Assembly: GCA_036365455.1 (NCBI GenBank)
Contig: JAWQUS010000011.1
Coordinates: 2,438,001 to 2,502,000, forward strand
DNA length: 64,000 nt
Direction of reading: 5' to 3'
Source of the DNA: Macrosoma leucophasiata
Taxonomy: Eukaryota; Arthropoda; Insecta; Lepidoptera; Hedylidae
Under the pieces are notes generated by a model. The model did no database searches, was not told the origin of the DNA, and saw nothing but the letters and a program-made list of their open reading frames with translations. Below are positions 31,738-43,290 of this stretch, in pieces; the first letter of the stretch is position 1; each line of letters opens with the position of its first letter. The position numbers and the translations under genes are program-made.

Positions 31738-32340
31738 AGTGTGCTATGAAATTTGAGTAGTTCCCTCGATTTCTCCAGGATCCCATAATCATATCTTGAC
31801 ATGGTGACAATGGGCCCACCTGTGAGGTGGGGTATACCAAAACAAAAAACAGGTCCAAATTGGTAAGTTCAGGCATTTTCGAACAATCGCGGTTTATAAT
31901 AACAATGTTTTAAACAAACGAGTAACTATTATTAGTATTATTACAGTAAAAGTAGGTATTTCAACTAAGAAGGTACCATATGTAGTCTTCATCATCAGTT
32001 CCACTTCATCAAATTGTGCCTTCCGAAAGCAAACACACGGAACAATGTTATTATATAACAAATATCGAAATATTTCAAGTGTGCTATGAAATTTGAAGAG
32101 TTCCCTCGATTTCTCCAGGATCCCTTCATCACATCTTGTCATGGTGACAATGGGCCCACCTGTGAGGTAAACGGCCACATGGTACTGAACATTATTATTA
32201 AGAAAAATATCGAAAATCTTTCAAGTGTGCTATGAAATTTGAAGAGTTCCCTCGATTTCTCCAGGATCCCATTATCACATATTGACATGGTTACAATGGG
32301 ACCAACTGGGAGGAAAACAAAAATATCCGGACGAATTAAG
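31738..32340 (+). repeat. Three direct copies of a GTGTGCTATGAAATTTGA unit
   Basis: AAGTGTGCTATGAAATTTGA, then CCCTCGATTTCTCCAGGATC and TGACAATGGGCCCACC, begin near 31738, 32080 and 32223. The last two are 143 bp apart. The minus-strand frames here repeat the same peptide and belong to a dispersed repeat, ending in repeat Q at 32325-32375. Confidence 0.8.
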
Positions 32341-32682
32341 AACCTCCTCCTTTTTTCGAAGTTGGTTAAAAAGAGGTCCACTGAGAGTTTTACAACTGAA
32401 AAAGCGCTAGAACGATCATAAATAAGGATTTCTAAAAAAATGAAATCAAGGCAAAAAAAATCTCAGCAAATATTCCATCTACGCAAAATGTATGTATACG
32501 AAAGCACACCCCAGTCTCATATAATCTCTTTTGAAGTCACAAGGCGATCGATAATGCAAATTTTATGTGGAGTGTGAGAGCAAATTTTGGTTCCCTTCCG
32601 ATCCAATCACTGATCTTGATATATTAACTGTTAGTTTACGCAGGCAACACATTATTGGCGACTCAAATTGCTTATATTGGAC

Positions 32683-33144
32683 CATAGACCAACGCGGGCC
32701 ACCAGCCGCAGCGGACCGACTTAGGTGACAATTCATCCGCAAATGTATCTTATCCGCAGATGAACGGAGGGGAGTAGCCTATTACCAATACCGATACCGT
32801 AGTTTATTTCCTATGCAAAACAATCTGTCATTTTTTGCGGGGGTAAATGCGTGTGACACACACGTAGGTACTACAAAAATAGTTTATTACTACGAAACTC
32901 ACACCTTGACTTAACCAAAATACATAAATAATTTCACGCACACATTTAAACATCTAGGCAGTTACTCTTTCATGTGTTTCTATGAAATTGTTAAGAACCA
33001 CTTATCACACGTCAAGTTTGTGAAAGCAACAGAACCCGAAGTCAGGCATAGGCCCACTAGGGCTTGTACTTTGACAGAGAGGAAAGCCTGCATATGGCTA
33101 CTCCCTTCTGGCCCGCCGTGGCTGGTGGCCCGTGTTGCTCTTTG
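32683..33144. mobile_element. hAT-like MITE H1 with internal insertion, 462 bp
   Basis: CATAGACCAACGCGGGCCAC and GTGGCCCGTGTTGCTCTTTG are TIRs. TATTGGAC lies at both sides (32675-32682, 33145-33152), a perfect 8-bp duplication. Compared with the other copies there is extra sequence at about 32962-33047 related to 30640-30690. Confidence 0.92.
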
Positions 33145-33246
33145 TATTGGACCCATTAACAATTTGTTATAGTTAACAACGGTCTAAATAGAGATGAAAC
33201 ATTGACTAATTAAAAAGCTTCGTTACTTTAAATTATAACTACGAAG

Positions 33247-33534
33247 TTTTTTTAATGTAACAAAGAGGGCAAACTATCATGCAGTTCACATTGATGTTAA
33301 GTGATGACTGCAGCCTATAGACACCAACACAAAGACCAAGGTCAAAATGCAGAAGCGTTACCACTCCTGAGGCCTGAGGTGTTATGCCTCTGTACCGGAA
33401 ATTACAGGGCTTTACATTACCACCTAAGTGAGACACGATAGTGCTGAACACTACCATTTAGCGGCAAGTATATTAGGTAATGCGTTGGTGCCTACACCCG
33501 CGAGCTCCGTCACTGGAGCTCTGCCACCAGTAAA
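33247..33534 (-). mobile_element. Family A retroposon, full length
   Basis: T run, TGTAACAAAGAGGGCAAAC, to GAGCTCTGCCACCAGTAAA. 5' hairpin intact. Confidence 0.88.
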
Positions 33535-34312
33535 ATTTACGGTTATTTTAATATTACACACAGACACTCCAATTTTATTTATTTGTACAGATGTATAGAT
33601 TTACACATAGCGATAAAAACGTTGAATGTTATCACAAGTTTAAAATTGTCACAGTAAATTAGTTCAAATCCTTAATTATAATCCTTACATTTGGTCATTA
33701 ACAGTTTTATAATAATTGTAAAATTCTCAATTATAAACCTAAAAATTTGTCCACAAAACTACTAATAATAATAATATAATCACAAAGGAGATGTTGCAAA
33801 AATGTATGGACCTCCGCCCATGTATTGTACACAATACCAGTAATAGGCGAAATCAATATAAAAACGTTTTTTACTGCATATTTTCACTTATTTAGCTTTG
33901 TTTGCAGTTACAAAATATTATTTGCAGTTAAGAATTGCAACTCAAACCAACATGGCGAATATGGCGGGCCATGTCATTTTGACATTTTCATTTTTTTATT
34001 GTTTTTTGATTATATAGTACTTGGAGCAAAAAGTAATATTTTCTAAGTACTATCGAAATCGATTTCATGTGTTAATACTAAGAACTTAAACTAATCGATT
34101 TCCTATTTAAAGAAGCGTCGGCTGTATCGCCGCCATGTTGAATATGGTTAAAAATGATAAAATCGTTTGAATTAAATGTGGTAGTAACTCTAAAATATAT
34201 TCTTGAATAATTTAGTTGTATTTTTTTCAGATTTTTCTTTAATTTACTCATTTTTTGAGGACGTGTACGAACTAGAGCCGAGCTCGCAACATCTCCTTTA
34301 GAATTCTCACAG
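33535..34312. other. Unassigned AT-rich sequence
   Basis: 33541-33590 (GGTTATTTTAATATTACACA, then CAGACACTCCAATTTTATTT) is the 3' end of a dispersed repeat also seen at 53285-53335. A 73-codon frame at 33825 has no motif. Confidence 0.4.
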
Positions 34313-34314
34313 TA

Positions 34315-34566
34315 CAGTACTTAACAATTAATATTGCACATCGAGCCTGCGAAAGAGACGATCGGCTCGTTTCGACCTCGTAGAGCGTTATCTCTGTTGC
34401 GCACTGCCTACGTAAGCACTGACAGTCCTGTATAGGTAAAAACTTGGTCAAAATTATTGACAAACGTCAAATAGCTGCGGTGCGATAGAGATAACGCTCT
34501 ACAAACCCGAAATAAGCCGAAGTCTCCTTCCTAGGCTCGACGTGCAACATTTATTATTGAGCACTG
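34315..34566. mobile_element. TA-flanked MITE M1, 252 bp
   Basis: CAGTACTTAACAATTAATAT and ATTTATTATTGAGCACTG, TA at 34313-34314 and 34567-34568. Confidence 0.87.
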
Positions 34567-34883
34567 TAAATCAACTGGCTACCTGGCCGTTGGCAGCGCA
34601 CTAGGATTCAATTAAAGTGTCAGTTAAGCCATTCTACTCTTGTCAAAAATCACTTTGAATCGATACTCTGTCGAATCACTAAAATCAATATTCCTTTTTC
34701 ATCCTTCGTGAGATAAACGTGATATGAATTTCATATTATCGGCTTTCATATTTTAAATATTGCTGACGCTAAGCTTCAATACACATATTTTTTCAAGCCA
34801 CAGTAAGATAAATGTGCCGAGCAGGGGGCTCAGGATCATGGAAGTTGAAACGTGACAGATGTGTTGAAATGATTTTGAAAGTC

Positions 34884-35018
34884 GTAACTTCAGGCCGTTA
34901 ATCCTCGAAGGGGTAAGCAGAGCTAAATGCATGTATTCAAGCATACAAACATTTACAATTCGCTGGTTACGTTTTGGCCCAACAGGTGGCGAGCCTGTTG
35001 ACATCTCCGGGTGTATGT
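34884..35018 (-). mobile_element. SINE family B, 3' part
   Basis: CGTAACTTCAGGCCGTTAAT to GAGCCTGTTGACATCTCCGG; the rest, including the tRNA head, is missing and a family A copy follows. Confidence 0.75.
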
Positions 35019-35020
35019 AT

Positions 35021-35293
35021 AAGGTGACAAATAAACATGCAGTTCACGTTGATGTTGAATAAGGATTGCAGCCGATAGACACTAACACAAAGACTAGAGG
35101 GCAAAATTCAGATGCGTTGCCAACCTTGAGACCTTTGTTGTTTTGTCTCTGTGACAGTTATTACAGGGCCATACATTAATTATCTAACCGGAACACGATA
35201 GTGGCACACTAAAATTTGGCGGCAGATAGATTAGGTAATGCAGTTGTGCCTTCGAAGGCGTTCGAGCTCCTACACTAGAACTCTACCACTTGT
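35021..35293 (-). mobile_element. Family A retroposon (second subtype)
   Basis: GGTGACAAATAAACATGCAG to GAACTCTACCACT; no T run. Confidence 0.75.
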
Positions 35294-35379
35294 CAATATC
35301 AGTGCATGATAGAATAACTGTCACATAGCTCCACAACTTTAAGAGTAATAGTCGATCAAATTTTAATGAATATAATCCC

Positions 35380-35574
35380 TTACTTCCCCACTAATATTAT
35401 AAATGCGAAAGTAACTCTGACTATCTGTCTGTCTGTTACCTTTTCACGTCCAAACGACTGAACCGATTTTAATTAAATTTGTTACAAAGATAGAGTTGAC
35501 TTTGAGAAAGAACATAGGATACTTAGTTATTAAAACGACATCCACGCTGGCAAAGCCGCGGGCAACAGCTAGTC
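35380..35574 (-). mobile_element. Dispersed repeat P, complete
   Basis: CCACTAATATTATAAATGCG, TTTTCACGTCCAAACGACTG, to AAGCCGCGGGCAACAGCTAG. Confidence 0.8.
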
Positions 35575-36466
35575 TTTTATATATTTAAAGCACAAAGTCA
35601 CAATATCATATTAAACGGTTCAAAAAGCGCACCAATAACTCATGTCAGTGCAGTAATCTTTATGACCTAGCCGCCACGGTCTAGGATTAGCTCACAATTT
35701 ATTGTACCTACCTGGACACGACTCGCTTAGCGTTGTTCTGTTCTAAGCTTAACAGTCCTCAGTTATAACTGTCAAAACATTGCTGTTCTTACTTCTAGTT
35801 TCAACTATCATCTACATCAGTGGTTTAGTAACAAGTTACTATACGGGATGTTTCCTAGGTATGAAATCATTACTTTTTTTAATAATTCAATTCAATTTAT
35901 TTATTTCAGACCATTTAATCCATAATTAAAATAAATACACAATAAATCTTAGAATTAAAAATTAAACATCAAATTACATTTATAATTAAATAAAGAATGT
36001 CAAGTACTTAATAACTCGAGCAGACTATTGAGCTACAATTTTTGTGTGGGGTCTAATGTGGGCAAAAGTACAAAATATAAGAAAATTTAATTATAGTATG
36101 AGAAAAGAGATTTCTAAAATGACTAAAAATAGTAAAAAAAAAATGTTTTTACTTAATTTCATTTTTTAATCCTTGTACAAATTTCAGTTTTTAATATTTG
36201 TACAAATTTCAAAAAATTGTTTGAAACAAATTAAGTAGGTGTATCAACGTAGTAGTAGTACTGACGAAGATATTTTAATTTCTTGATTTCTCACCTTTCG
36301 ATTCATCGGTGTTGTCTGTGACGCCATCACATTTTTTGAAAAGACCCTAGTGAATTTTGTTTTGGCAGGTTTTTTCTCAGTAATGTGCGCTTTGGAACTC
36401 TGCCAGTGAATGACAAAGAATGTCCCATATTTTTTTATTTAGTCTTATCTTGCCGTTTGTAAACGA
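35575..36466. other. Unassigned AT-rich sequence
   Basis: 36360-36425 holds a reverse family G fragment (GGAACTCTGCCAGTGAATGA). No gene. Confidence 0.4.
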
Positions 36467-36742
36467 GAGTATGGAACATTCTGTTGATACCTATTCTTAT
36501 TATTAAGTATCTTTGGACCATTGTTTATTTTATTTTTGTTTACTTTGACATATTAATTAACGTATCAGTTGTTATTCGCTTTAAGTTTTGACCGACTTAA
36601 AAAAAGGTGAAGGTTCTCAATTCGTCCGGATCCTTTTTTAATGTATGTTCACCGATAATTTGAAAACGCCTGTACCGATTTGGATTTATATTTTTTAATA
36701 TTTAGTTATTTGACCTATCACAAGCAAATTCTATTATTTCCA
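36467..36742 (+). repeat. Dispersed repeat, copy 2 (filled by repeat Q)
   Basis: Matches 2645-2810 but carries about 95 bp of repeat Q (ACCGACTTAAAAAAAGGTG through CGCCTGTACCGATTTGG) at 36588-36682. Confidence 0.7.
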
Positions 36743-36770
36743 GGTAAATAAATAAATTTTTGAGTTTGAG

Positions 36771-37057
36771 TTTTTTTTTTATATTATGGAAGTGGCAAGC
36801 AAGCATGCAGTTCACATTGATGTTAAGTGATGACTGCAGCCTATAGACACCCACACAAAGACCGAGGTCAAAATGCAGATGCGTTACCACTCCTGAGGCC
36901 TAAGGTGTTATGCCTCTGTGCCGGAAATTACAGGGCCGTACATTACCACCTGACCGGAACACGATAGTGCTGAACACTACCATTTAGCGGCAAGTATATT
37001 AGGTAATGCGGTGGTGCCTACGCCCGCGAGCTCCGTCACTGGTGCTCTACCACCAGT
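36771..37057 (-). mobile_element. Family A retroposon, full length
   Basis: T run, TTATGGAAGTGGCAAGCAAG, to GGTGCTCTACCACCAGT. The frame at 37011-37334 begins in it and is not supported. Confidence 0.88.
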
Positions 37058-37534
37058 TAGATCACATTCTGCAATTTTATGGGCCGTTTTGAGTCATTTC
37101 ACTTCTTGCAACGTTTTGAATCGTTATATCTTAACAACTTTTAATTATCGACTAAATTTTAATGTTTCAAATACAAATAGCATTTATTTATCCAATACTT
37201 ATTGGGGAACCAATAAAAATAAAAAATTGGTCAACATCCCAATTGCTAGACTTAAGAAATGGGGTTATGAAATTCATATTCAGAGAAAAAGTAATATTGC
37301 GAATTTTCAAGTGTACAGGATATTACCCCAATAATTGAATATACTCGTATATATGATATTTGCCTCTACGTACATATAGCTTTATGTATCCATTGAGGGG
37401 AAAAAAGTCGATATATTTAATAATGTACTATATTATTAGCTTGTTAAAAAGAGTCGGGACGTGGTGACCCAATGCCCTCTAGTGGAGGAAAATTCTTCCG
37501 TACAATGACGATCAAATGATACTAATAGGTATGT
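37058..37534. other. Unassigned AT-rich sequence
   Basis: CCCTCTAGTGGAGGAAAATTC at 37478-37498 also occurs at 42653. No gene assigned. Confidence 0.4.
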
Positions 37535-37535
37535 A

Positions 37536-37770
37536 CAGTACTCAACAATTAATATTGCCTCGAGCCTGCGAAAGAGACGATCGGCTCGTTTCGACTTCGT
37601 AGAGCGTTATCTCGGTTGCGCACTGTCTACGTAAGCACTGACAGTCCGGTATTGGTCAAAACTTGATCAAAATGGTCGACAAACGTCAAATAAGTACGGT
37701 GTGAAAGTGATAACGCTCTACAGACCCGAAATAAGCCGAAGTCTCCTTCCTAGGCTCGATGTGCAATATT
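37536..37770. mobile_element. MITE M1, right end replaced by family A
   Basis: CAGTACTCAACAATTAATAT with TA at 37534-37535. It follows M1 to GATGTGCAATATTA, where the family A copy begins and the last ~17 bp of M1 are absent. Confidence 0.8.
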
Positions 37771-38006
37771 AGTGGTGGTAGAGCTCCAGTGACGGAGCTC
37801 GCGGGCGTAGGCACCACCGCATTACCTTATTTACTTGTCGCTAAATGGTAGTGTTCAGCATTATCGTGCTTCGGTCAGGTGGTATTGTACGGCCCTGTGA
37901 TTTCCGGCATAGAGGCATGACACCTTAGGGCTCAGGAGTGGCAACGCATCTGCATTTTGACCTCTGGTTATTGTGTGGGTGTCTACAGGCTGCAGTCATC
38001 ACTTAT
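37771..38006 (+). mobile_element. Family A retroposon, 3'-truncated
   Basis: GTGGTGGTAGAGCTCCAGTG to GGCTGCAGTCATCACTTA; tail replaced by TATATGTACAC-type sequence. Confidence 0.8.
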
Positions 38007-38875
38007 ATGTACACTTATATATACATGTATATTTACGTCACATGTAAAATATACATTTTGTAACTTCTATTTTAGGTAATTATACATCATGATTCTGATT
38101 CAACCATCCAGCAAGTCATTAAAATGAAAACCGCTATGTAAATATGAAAGATAATTATGGAATGAGTTTACATTAAACGTTCTTCAACAGTGTTTAATGT
38201 TTACTCGAAGTATAATTTTATACGAAGAAATTGCTTAATGTCTGAAATAATATGTTATATTCTTACTTTCAACTGAATAACATGTTATGTAAACATCATA
38301 AGTAATATATTGCTTCTTTTGAATGTATATATTTATTTAGGAAATAAAAAAATGTGTAATCATTCCTATTTAGATAAAAAGTAGCTTTTACTCGTGACTT
38401 TGTCCGTATGGTATTTGTTATATATAAACATCCATCCCCTAGAACAGTATATAAGTAGCTGATTTATAAAACACATATTTTCATTAAGACGAACAAACTA
38501 CTAGTTTGTTATTTCTGTACAAACTGGTTTTTTTGTACAAACTTTCGTCCTCTGTTTATGCCACATCTCTTTTTCTCTCTCTATCTTTCTCTCAAAAGAG
38601 GACACAACAACTATTCTTATTTCAAATTTCATACAAAACAGCTCTGCGGCTTAGCCATAAAAGCATCACAGACAAAAATAAATACATACTTACATTTCTA
38701 TTAATTTTGTTAGTATGAATATTACGAAGAATACAAAATCTATGTAGAGCAAAGCTACGCCGCGTATACTTGCTATGTCGCGTAGGTTGCTACGCCACGT
38801 AGCTGGTTACATGCTACAATCGAAGACTAATGAGGACTATGACTTCATAATGCCTTTTTTTAACGTGGAGAAATC
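38007..38875. other. Unassigned AT-rich sequence
   Basis: 38750-38812 has imperfect TACGCCGCGTA/CTACGCCACGTAG inverted words. The 70-codon frame at 38506 is hydrophobic low complexity. No gene. Confidence 0.4.
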
Positions 38876-38883
38876 GTCATAGG

Positions 38884-39908
38884 CACGGAATAGATAAATA
38901 AAGATGGAATGGTAATGTGGGCGTGGCAAGCGCACGACAACTATGCGTGTACACACACAGTTCGGCAGAACCATTCGTTCGCCGCTCGTAGTGCGGTGTA
39001 GACTGCTTCGAACGACGCATCTCTTGGTAAAATGCCATCTAGTGCCAATTTTAACATGTAATATGAAATGTCAGACCTCAAGTATAAAGCGAGGAGGTAT
39101 GGTGCATGTTTGTTTGCCAATTCCATTACATAAAAATAAAACCTTTACCAACACATATTCGGTCTCTAATGGTAATTATTTCGGGCTATATCACTGCGGC
39201 AGTTAAGCTGGTAATAGCGCAGTAATGCCACATTAGTATACTCACGGAATAGATAAATAAAGATGGAATGGTAATGTGGGCGTGGCATGCGCACGACAAC
39301 TATGCGTGTACACACACAGTTCGGCAGAACCATTCGTTCGCCGCTCGTAGTGTCGTGTAGACTGCTTCGAACGACGCATCTCTTGGTAAAATGCCATCTA
39401 GTGCCAATTTTAACATGTAATATGAAATTTCAGACCTCAAGTATAAAGCGAGGAGGTATATCTTTTGATCGGTAAGACACAAATAACATTTATTGTTATA
39501 GTACTTGTAAAAAACATATAAATATACAAATGAATTTGAATATTCGAACTTAAACTGCATTATTTAAACGTTACTGCTAGCGAATACATTGCTCGCTAAG
39601 CACTCGCTCAATTAACGCTATTACTGTCTCCGCTGGCAATGTACAGCATGTAATGCGTTCGCTACACTTCGAATAGTTTATTGGTGAGTATATTGTTGTG
39701 TGCGTGCGAGTGTTTATTGTCTACGGGCGTTACATCTTAGTATGCAAACTTACGCAAACGAATAGCTGCCCCGAGATTAATGTGTGGGTGATTGTCGAGA
39801 TGGTGTTACATTTGTGTAAGAAATTGCAGGGTGGGAGAAAAGCGGCGACACTGGTTCTAATACTTAATTGAAGCAAAGGCCTTTCCATCCTTATTTATCT
39901 ATTCCGTG
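38884..39908. mobile_element. Composite hAT-like element H2 with perfect outer 8-bp TSD
   Basis: GTCATAGG occurs at 38876-38883 and 39909-39916. Inside are a partial copy of the H2 left end (38884-39100), 142 bp of other sequence including a family A tail (39101-39242), and a full H2 copy (39243-39908), inverted relative to 3011-3676. The inner left end at 39243 is not flanked by this duplication. Frames in it (38943-39206, 39287-39475 and their reverse) are repeated and not genes. Confidence 0.85.
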
Positions 39909-39982
39909 GTCATAGGCACCCGCCGTCTAGGGGAACAGACGGCGTGTAGTGTGAGACTTGTACTCACTAAAACCCCGCGGTG

Positions 39983-40247
39983 TTTTTTTTTTATATAATG
40001 GAAGTGGCAAACAAGCATGCAGTTCACATTGATGTTAAGATGTCTTGATGACTGCAGGTCAAAATGCATATGCGTTACCACTCCTGAGGCCTAAGGTATT
40101 ATGCCACTGTGCCGGAAATTACAGGGCCGTACAGTACCACCTGAATGGAACACGATAGTGCTGAACACTACCATTTAGCGGCAAGTATATAAGGTAATGC
40201 GGTGGTGCCTACGCCCGCGATCTCCGTCACTGGAGCTCTACCACCAG
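39983..40247 (-). mobile_element. Family A retroposon
   Basis: T run to GAGCTCTACCACCAG, with an internal deletion of about 40 bp near TGATGACTGCAGGTCAAAAT. It lies within a flanking repeat (AACGTGGAGAAATCGTCATAGG). Confidence 0.82.
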
Positions 40248-40249
40248 AA

Positions 40250-40807
40250 GTGTTTTCTACTTGTCCGTCATTAGTGGCGGGGTCACGGGAACGCCTACAT
40301 GATTTCATATACCTAACTTAACTCAACCTAATCTAGATCAGATTGATTTCCTTTATTTCATCAAACGTGACGTTATGCCGAATGAAACAGATATATAAAT
40401 TTAATCAAAATAAGTGACAGTTTGTGACGCACGTAATGAAAACTTTTTGTAGTACTTACATTCAGCACAATATGTGGTGTAAAGTTCTTTTTCTTTGTTT
40501 TTTCTTGGATATCGAATACTTTCTAGCGAAATATACAGCACTTAAAAATATTCCACTTGTAATAGAGTAACATAGGCACTGCAATATTTTCGAGTCAAAT
40601 CTAAATTACGTACAAACTTAAAAAAAATAATTGAAATATATGTCTTCATAAGTTGGCATTTTAAACATGAAATTAAATAGGCTGATTATAGAAATCACGC
40701 ATTTAAAAAATTCGAAGAAAATTATGAAACCAATTCCTCGTGTGAAAATAATTACATTATGATTATGTATTTAAAAATAATTGTTAAATACATATTTTGT
40801 TACAAAC
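40250..40807. other. Unassigned AT-rich sequence
   Basis: No gene. Confidence 0.4.
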
Positions 40808-41160
40808 CAATCACCGTTAGCTATACAACGACCGCACCTTAACCCATTTGATAGTCGAGAGATCTTGTTTACGCAAGACGTGCAAGTAATTTGATTTCGC
40901 GCCAAAATTGATGCAATTGCCATGTATACTGGTTCGACTAGTCAGTTAGAAGTTGTTTGATGCAACCTGATCGATTCATTACCTCAGCCAAAAGATGTCC
41001 ACCCATATGCAGGCTTTACCTCTGTCCGAGTACAAGCCCAAGTGGGCCTATGCTTGTTGCCTAGATGCAATGGTTTATTCGCATTTCACATCGGACGTTA
41101 GGTACATTAGTAAAAAATTGACTTAGGTGTCAATTTTTCAATTTGACAATTTGTATCCAA

Positions 41161-41564
41161 ATGTAAATCCAAGATGGCGGCTGCATGGAGTTGTCAACTT
41201 TTTCGTCATGGGTGTCGTTTTCATGGTTCTTGAGGGTGTTGATTTCGATAGTGGTGTCAAAATGTAAGTCCAAGGTGGCGGCTGCACGGAGTTGACATCT
41301 ATTTCGTCATGGGTGTCGTTTTCATGATTCATGGGGGTGTCGAATCCGATAGTGGTTTCAAAATGTAAATCCGAGATGGCGGCTGCACGGAGTTGACATC
41401 TTTTTCGTCATGGGTGTCGTTTTCATGATTCATGGGGGTGTCGAATCCGATAGTGGTTTCAAAATGTAAATCCGAGATGGCGGCTGCATGGAGTTGTCAA
41501 CTTTTTCGTCATGGGTGTCGTTATAATGGTTCTCGGGGGTGTTGAATTCGATAGTCGTGTCAAA
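41161..41564 (+). repeat. Minisatellite, four units of exactly 101 bp
   Basis: ATGTAARTCC recurs at 41161, 41262, 41363, 41464 and 41565. Each unit includes GATGGCGGCTGCAYGGAGTTG, TTTCGTCATGGGTGTCG and GGGGGTGTYGAATYCGATAG. A unit of 101 is not divisible by 3, so the frames crossing it are not repeat-coding proteins. Confidence 0.92.
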
Positions 41565-41874
41565 ATGTAAATGATTGTAGCTATTAAAAAATATTTCAAT
41601 TTTGTAATAACATTTTGTTATATTGGTGCAAAAAACTGTGACTATGCAAATTGTTATTTACTACTTAAGAACTGTTCCATATAGAAATGTCATAAAACGA
41701 ATAAACAAACAAAATAACATAATAATGACGAAACACTTGAAATTTTAGTACTTATTTGTTATAACATATTTATACTCTACGTAAATTATTATAAGAGTAT
41801 CTGCTAAATATACCCTAGACAGAAATATTAAATTGAAAATATTCTTTAATTAAGTAATTAAAGTAGTAATAGAC

Positions 41875-42165
41875 GTAACGTTTTCGTAGGTTTTCGCGAG
41901 CGTCATACATTGTACCGTTATGCCAGACGTCTCAGAAACAGGTGGCGCTACCAAACATGGCAACGTAGTTTTCAGTAATTTTCTCGATAGATGGCGCCAC
42001 TAGTAGTTTACATCGCACTAGGGTTGTGTTCTGTCTCAGCTATATAAGACCAGGCTGAACGTCAGCCCGTGCTGGAGAGCGACTGAAACGTCGGGTGTAT
42101 GAAGAAGTATGGGAGTGTTGTATACGCGAGAAAAGTCGCAAGTTTAATTTCTACACTAGTAATAG
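41875..42165 (+). repeat. Dispersed repeat with a TATATAAG motif, related copy at 52565-52740
   Basis: ACGTTTTCGTAGGTTTTCGC, GACTGAAACGTCGGGTGTA and GTATACGCGAGAAAAGTCGC match 52565-52740. It contains CAGCTATATAAGACC at 42030-42045, a possible promoter inside the repeat. Confidence 0.6.
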
Positions 42166-42198
42166 ACGACTGTTGTGGTGTGTGAAATTAAAAGTAAA

Positions 42199-42417
42199 AA
42201 TCCATTATCTCTGGTTCTACTGGGCTTTTTCCATTTTCTGTTTCATTTAGTTTCCCAGTACCTCGAAGTTTGGTAATGTGCCCGGATATGTCAATAGGCT
42301 CGCTACCTGTTACGTGGGCCAAAAACGTAACCGGCGAATCGTGGGTGTTTGCATGTATGACTGAATGCATGAATTTACCTCTGTCTATCCCTTCGAGGAT
42401 TACAGGCGTGAAGTAAC
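42199..42417 (+). mobile_element. SINE family B, head-less
   Basis: AAATCCATTATCTCTGGTTC to ATTACAGGCGTGAAGTAAC; tRNA head missing. Confidence 0.8.
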
Positions 42418-42679
42418 AGACTAATGAAAGCGATCATCGTTAGCTATAGAACGACCACGCATTAACCCGTTTGTTAGTCGAGCGAGCCCGTTCACGCAAG
42501 GCGTACTAGCAATTTGATTTTCAGCCAAAATGGATCAAATAGCTCAAACTGCTAGTTCGAAGTAGTTTTGATATTCGGTATAATCAAATTTTGATAGCCA
42601 AAGTAAAATAAATTCCTATCTTGTAAACAATCAATATGTGATGACCCCATTGCCCTCTAGTGGAGGAAAATTCTTCCAC

Positions 42680-43060
42680 CAGGCCATTTTTTCTTTTATT
42701 ATGGCATCGCTATTCCGCGTATTGCCAGTGTCAAGTAAAGCGATATTTCGTATTCGTATTTATTTAAGCAGCGTAAAAGTTAATGTAACATAGTCAGTGA
42801 ATTATTTATTAAACCGACCGTTATTCGAGTAAACCGATGGCTACTTTACCAGAACATTTACAGTGAAGTTTTGGAGGCAACCTGAAAGGTCGTGTTTTCG
42901 CACTGTTATTCTATTTCATTATACACGGGTACTGTAATAAACCTATGTCAAACAAAATGCCACCAACATTTTACAATATAACTTAAAAATACACCAAGAA
43001 AATGAAATAAAATAAGAGCACCATACGCCTCTTTCAAGGTTCCCGCCAAAACTCCCTGTC
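42680..43060 (-). repeat. Dispersed ~390-bp repeat, copy 2 (inverted)
   Basis: Reverse complement of 29168-29560 along nearly its full length. Confidence 0.7.
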
Positions 43061-43186
43061 CACTAGTGCTGTTAGTCAATGAGCATAATTCAGTTTTCCG
43101 TTTTATTTTTTTTACCTATAATTGGCAGCAGTGGCCGGTACCAGCCCCGGGTTATTAATCTGGCACAATACTGAGTTGTAAACCTT

Positions 43187-43290
43187 TTTAACCGACTTCA
43201 AAAAAAGGAGGAGGTTCTCAATTAATCCGGATCTTTTTTTTTATGTTTGTTCACCGATAATTTGAAAACGCCTGTACCGATTTGGGTAAT
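43187..43290 (+). repeat. Dispersed repeat Q
   Basis: AACCGACTTCAAAAAAAGGA, GGTTCTCAATTAATCCGGAT, CGCCTGTACCGATTTGGG. Confidence 0.7.

Larger units (their letters stand above)
40808..42575 (+). repeat. Pair of ~150-bp direct repeats
   Basis: 40808-40963 and 42430-42575 share CCGTTAGCTATACAACGACC, then GTAATTTGATTTCGCGCCAA. Part of an H1-like fragment (40986-41068, minus) follows the first. Confidence 0.65.

Noticed and set aside
41138..41332. Repeat protein encoded by the minisatellite
   Set aside because: The unit is 101 bp, so the frame changes with each repeat.
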